Below are positions 61,070-64,000 of a DNA stretch of 64,000 nt, piece by piece. This DNA comes from Mesorhizobium sp. CA8. Lineage in GTDB: Bacteria; Pseudomonadota; Alphaproteobacteria; Rhizobiales; Rhizobiaceae. The stretch is from contig NZ_JAIUHG010000020.1 in NCBI RefSeq assembly GCF_020164955.1, positions 1 to 64,000 of the forward strand. Reading direction: 5' to 3'. Every line of letters begins with the position of its first letter. Within the stretch, counting starts at the first letter, position 1. The position numbers were made by a program, and so were the translations under genes. The notes beneath the pieces were generated by a model. The model had not been told where the DNA came from, did not search any database, and saw nothing but the letters and a program-made list of their open reading frames with translations.

Positions 61070-62026
61070 ATGGACAGACTGCCGCCACTGCTGAGGGACA
61101 GCCTAGGCCCACTCGGCGGCATCCAGCCCATCACTGGTGCTATGGCTCGTGCCGCCGGCGGTATACTGACCGATAAGCCGTCGGACGGCGAAGCCGAGAT
61201 GTTCCGAGACGCAGACACCCAATTCCAGATGGTCATGCTTGTCGCCAGCATCGCGCATCTGCGGACTCGGGACGACGCGCCGGTCGCGTATCCGTATGCT
61301 TTGACACTGATGCCGGCATCGAAACGGGGCGCCGTCACGACCACCAGCGTAGACTACATAGTAACCACGGCGGGTGGCGTGGCTGAACAGGCCGACTGGT
61401 GCTACACGGGTTTTGATCCATTCACGGGTGAATGGGGCATGTTCGGCGTGTTGGGTAGCTTCATAGGCCGCTACGATGGCGCCCTTGACGAAGTAGGTCT
61501 CGTCGTCGGTCGATATTATCTGCAGGTCGGGTATGATCCCGCCGACGCGTTTGAGGCACCCCTCGGCTTCGACAATCCACGTCAGCAAGAGAAGTATCGG
61601 CGTCACCGAGCGAAGCTGCTCTACCAGCCGTTCAAAGAGGTGGCGCTGCGGAGGGTCTGGGGCGCGGAATCGCCTATTGAGCTGTTTCTGATGCAGGAGT
61701 TGCTCCGCCGCGGCCTCGATCCACAACCGCAGGTCCTGTTCACCGACGACGGGGGGTGCCACGGTTCGCTCTACCATCTCTGGAAAGACATTGAGTTCCG
61801 TCACGCACCGGGGATCGTGACCGAAGCCGACTTCTTTTTCCCCGGTCCGAAGCTCGCGGTGTTCTGCGACTCCGGCGCCTATCACCGCGGCCCTAAGGCG
61901 CAGGCCAAAGATGAGGCCATTGACGCGCGCCTGCGGACGTTCGGGGTGAAGTCGGTTCGAGTTTCGGGCCGGACGATAGTGAACGACCTTGCGGCGGCGG
62001 CCGACGCTGTATGCACCAGCCTGTGA
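61070..62026 (+). CDS. Vsr/DUF559-like endonuclease protein
   Basis: About 318 residues. The N-terminal 200 are a mixed region (ASIAHLRTRDDAPVAYPYAL, WGMFGVLGSFIGRYDGALDE). The C-terminal third has the very-short-patch/DUF559 nuclease layout: ESPIELFLMQELLRRGL, then VTEADFFFPGPKLAVFCDSG followed by AYH, and a final helix-strand pair (VKSVRVSGRTIVNDL). The expected acidic and histidine residues of the PD-(D/E)xK-like fold are present. The ATG at 61070 has AGGA five bases upstream; an in-frame GTG at 60992 would add 26 residues. It lies just outside the paired defence-like operons and may be part of them. Confidence 0.65.
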   Translation: MDRLPPLLRDSLGPLGGIQPITGAMARAAGGILTDKPSDGEAEMFRDADTQFQMVMLVASIAHLRTRDDAPVAYPYALTLMPASKRGAVTTTSVDYIVTTAGGVAEQADWCYTGFDPFTGEWGMFGVLGSFIGRYDGALDEVGLVVGRYYLQVGYDPADAFEAPLGFDNPRQQEKYRRHRAKLLYQPFKEVALRRVWGAESPIELFLMQELLRRGLDPQPQVLFTDDGGCHGSLYHLWKDIEFRHAPGIVTEADFFFPGPKLAVFCDSGAYHRGPKAQAKDEAIDARLRTFGVKSVRVSGRTIVNDLAAAADAVCTSL

Positions 62027-62407
62027 CGCGCGGACGCGGCGCGCTGAGAACGCGGCGAGCCGGTCCGCATTCTCGGCAACGATGGCCCCGCCGATAGGCG
62101 ATACATCGAGGCGTTCCGACCTGATCGGCTAGGACTACCGCCGCCGAACTTACGTCAATGCGCAGCAAATGGTCGCGCCCGATGAGGAGGCCGGCTTACC
62201 CAAAGACATTCTGGCTCCGCAGGTGCATCGCCGCCGACATAAATTTCCCGCCGGTGCCACAGGACGCCTTTCGCGATCTAGCCTTCCAGCCCGATCCGGT
62301 CGGACAGCAAGGCGCCTTCATTGCGGCCGGTGCGATAATGCCCTGCTAATCCCAAAAGCAGACATCCTGGAGACCCGCTGCAGGTTCCGTGGTGTTATTG
62401 GCGAAAA
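62027..62407. other. Unassigned stretch after the nuclease-like gene
   Basis: Short frames on both strands show no domain-like sequence. This may be degraded coding DNA; nothing supportable is seen. Confidence 0.4.
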
Positions 62408-63268
62408 CTATGACCGATAGTCTAATAATCCTCTAAAAGCGGTGTGATATACAGGCCGGGGAACGTCTAAGGTACACCCGTCATGCAGAATATTCTCCGT
62501 CGGCGCCACGTATGCGCAGCCGGGGTGAACCTCAAGTCGCACGATAGGATAGCTCGGAAAGCGGGACAAAAACGCCTTGCCTATTTCATTTGGCGTGAGG
62601 GAATTTGGATCCCCTTCTGAACCGAAGCTAGCGCGGTACATCCCCACGACGCTCCGATTCAAAAAAATAAAAAAGCGGCTATACTCTCCAATGTTGATGC
62701 AGACCCTGAGTTTAGCGTCCTTTCTTTGACCTGACGGTGTTCCGTCCCATGTATCAACATGAAGCCCCACGTATTTCCCTATTGACTCATCATAAGATAC
62801 TGTATGTAGCCCTACCGGATCGGACGCAAACCCGTGAAAGGATGGTCTATTCCGAAATTGGATCACACGATCGAGCTTATCTAACAAAGTATTTACAAAT
62901 TGATCCGAAGGGGAGACACCGGCGCTTCGATTTATTACCTCCCCATAGCATTGGCTTTCGTGGAAGAGCGCCATCTCGGCTCGGGTGAAGAGTTGGACAA
63001 CCGCCACGATTGAGGCGGGCGTCGAGGCATCGTCGGTGTAGAGTATGCGACAATCATCTTGATTGACTGGGCGCCATGGACCTAAAGGCACAAAGGCGTT
63101 TGGCCCAAATGCAATGCCACCGTCAATAGCCAAACTGTCGGCAGAACATGTTCCGCTGCTCAACGTGACTGTTGGATCTGGGCCAAATTCGCGCGACGCA
63201 ACTGTGCGCAATATTTTGATGTCCGGAGGATCCATGCCAACGATCTCAAAGCCATTGGAACAGCTCAT
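62408..63268 (-). CDS. 2-oxoglutarate/Fe(II) oxygenase-like protein
   Basis: This 286-residue protein contains KYVGLHVDTWDGT with an H-x-D metal-binding pair, LRVCINIGEYSRFFIFLNRS in the core beta-strands, and RLEVHPGCAYVAPTENIL followed by H-D-G-C-T, which supplies the distal histidine. That spacing fits the double-stranded beta-helix of 2OG-Fe(II) dioxygenases. The N-terminal 90 residues have no match I know. The ATG overlaps the stop of the upstream gene by one base (TAATG), so they are coupled. The substrate is unknown; a role in small-molecule or peptide modification is possible. Confidence 0.55.
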   Translation of the reverse strand: MSCSNGFEIVGMDPPDIKILRTVASREFGPDPTVTLSSGTCSADSLAIDGGIAFGPNAFVPLGPWRPVNQDDCRILYTDDASTPASIVAVVQLFTRAEMALFHESQCYGEVINRSAGVSPSDQFVNTLLDKLDRVIQFRNRPSFHGFASDPVGLHTVSYDESIGKYVGLHVDTWDGTPSGQRKDAKLRVCINIGEYSRFFIFLNRSVVGMYRASFGSEGDPNSLTPNEIGKAFLSRFPSYPIVRLEVHPGCAYVAPTENILHDGCTLDVPRPVYHTAFRGLLDYRS

Positions 63269-64000
63269 TAGTTTGCTCTCGAGAAGCTGTAGGCTCTCGA
63301 AGGTTTGGAACCCGGTTGGAAGATTTGATCAATGCCGCCGTCGGGCTTCAAAGTCACCGATATCCCGCTCCATTGCGCCACAAGATTCCCCCCATCGAGG
63401 TGAAATATCAAGAATGATGGCTGAGGGTTTGTAGCGATGATGGCCTGACGAACTGCTGGCTTGAAATCTAAAAATGAAAGTAGTGCCAGATCGTTGTTAG
63501 AACGCTCAATTCGGTACTCGCCCCCGGCGCGCAACAGCAACGCTGCGCGACTGAAAGTTGCACCAGATACATTACGTTCGACAAAGGTCACATTTGTCGC
63601 GGAGATTTGAAGTCTAAACCTTTTCGCTGGTTCATTGCTTGTCCAGACGCCATCGAGGGTCGCTCCTAACGCGGTCACGATTTCCGCACTCCCGCTGGAA
63701 CCGGTGATCGGCCGATTGGGAGGACCGATGAGATTCCACGGATCGGCATCGAGCCTTGGATCCAGTTGAAAAACTGGTATCAATGGAGCCCCTTCCACAC
63801 CGATATACATCTCAAATGCCGGGAAGGGGTCGACAAGCCCGTTAATTCGAGCGGATGCAATCTCATTGCCTGCATCGACAAGTAGGACAACATTTAAGGC
63901 CCAATCAATATCAAACGAACCTGGAACTAAGGGATTATTGGCCGCACCTCTGAGTGTGAAGCTAGCCTTCAATCCGCCGCCAGGCTGTGGTGCAGTTTGA
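63268..64000 (-). CDS. Partial unknown protein, cut by the window edge
   Basis: The leftward frame remains open to the right edge. An in-frame TTG at 63972 could start it, but sequence upstream (QTAPQPGGG) is also open, so the true start probably lies outside. The visible 234 residues are beta-rich with many hydrophobic-polar alternations (VPGSFDIDWALNVVLLVDAG, RFRLQISATNVTFVERNV, FLIFHLDGGNLVAQWSGISV), with no recognised family. It is coupled to the oxygenase-like gene by TAATG. Confidence 0.55.
   Translation of the reverse strand, partial: QTAPQPGGGLKASFTLRGAANNPLVPGSFDIDWALNVVLLVDAGNEIASARINGLVDPFPAFEMYIGVEGAPLIPVFQLDPRLDADPWNLIGPPNRPITGSSGSAEIVTALGATLDGVWTSNEPAKRFRLQISATNVTFVERNVSGATFSRAALLLRAGGEYRIERSNNDLALLSFLDFKPAVRQAIIATNPQPSFLIFHLDGGNLVAQWSGISVTLKPDGGIDQIFQPGSKPSRAYSFSRAN

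Noticed and set aside
1-64000. CRISPR arrays and rRNA genes
   Set aside because: No regularly spaced direct repeats and no rRNA-like sequence were seen anywhere in the window.

Overview
The window is GC-rich, with rhizobial gene content, and most resembles a Mesorhizobium chromosome. A core kdp potassium-transport operon sits at the left edge. Most of the rest is accessory DNA. One part carries the quorum-sensing and conjugation genes typical of Mesorhizobium symbiosis-type integrative and conjugative elements (ICEs): traR, traI, a frameshift-fused fseA, qseM, qseC, rdfS, traF and rlxS. The genus call is an inference from this content; no rRNA gene or complete tRNA gene is present.

Layout. 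(1) 283-8565, minus strand: a complete kdp operon, with two very small membrane proteins ahead of kdpA and a third small membrane protein between kdpA and kdpB. (2) 9166-10181: a broken ribonuclease Z gene followed by an intact YfcE-type phosphodiesterase. (3) 10721-12767: a tRNA-fMet 3'-end remnant, palindromes, a frameshifted tyrosine integrase and two small DNA-binding proteins. (4) 13435-20728: an accessory patchwork of metallophosphoesterase, large serine recombinase, LigD-type ligase-polymerase, truncated nuclease, a small-gene cluster behind a LexA box, and remnants of a type I restriction system. (5) 21585-29845: a LacI-regulated catabolic operon with a sugar-phosphate deglycase-type SIS protein, a PfkB kinase, an M24 peptidase and an ABC importer whose two permeases are fused; fructosamine (Amadori compound) use is the likely role. 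(6) 30230-41627: the ICE module. A lux box lies ahead of traI. The next gene is split over two frames joined at a T6 run, as in FseA of ICEMlSym. Tandem operators separate qseM and qseC. Then come ArdC, DUF2958, ParB-like, DUF736, RdfS, TraF, a frameshifted lytic transglycosylase and the relaxase. (7) 42286-62026: a cargo island that looks like phage defence. One rightward operon (MORC-like GHKL ATPase, DUF4338/DruA-like protein, 2052-residue DruE-like DUF1998 helicase, NERD nuclease-SF1 helicase fusion, unknown protein) converges on a leftward pair (SNF2-type helicase, 960-residue orphan). A Vsr/DUF559-like nuclease gene lies beyond. (8) 62408-64000: two leftward genes, one resembling a 2-oxoglutarate/Fe(II) oxygenase, the other cut by the window edge.

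How the parts work together. In the ICE module AHL made by TraI and sensed by TraR should drive traI and fseA. FseA should switch on rdfS, whose product promotes excision, and RlxS starts transfer. QseM opposes TraR and FseA and is itself repressed by QseC. The defence-like island sits directly behind the relaxase, as ICE cargo often does. The frameshifts in the integrase and in the lytic transglycosylase suggest either a decaying element or sequence errors.
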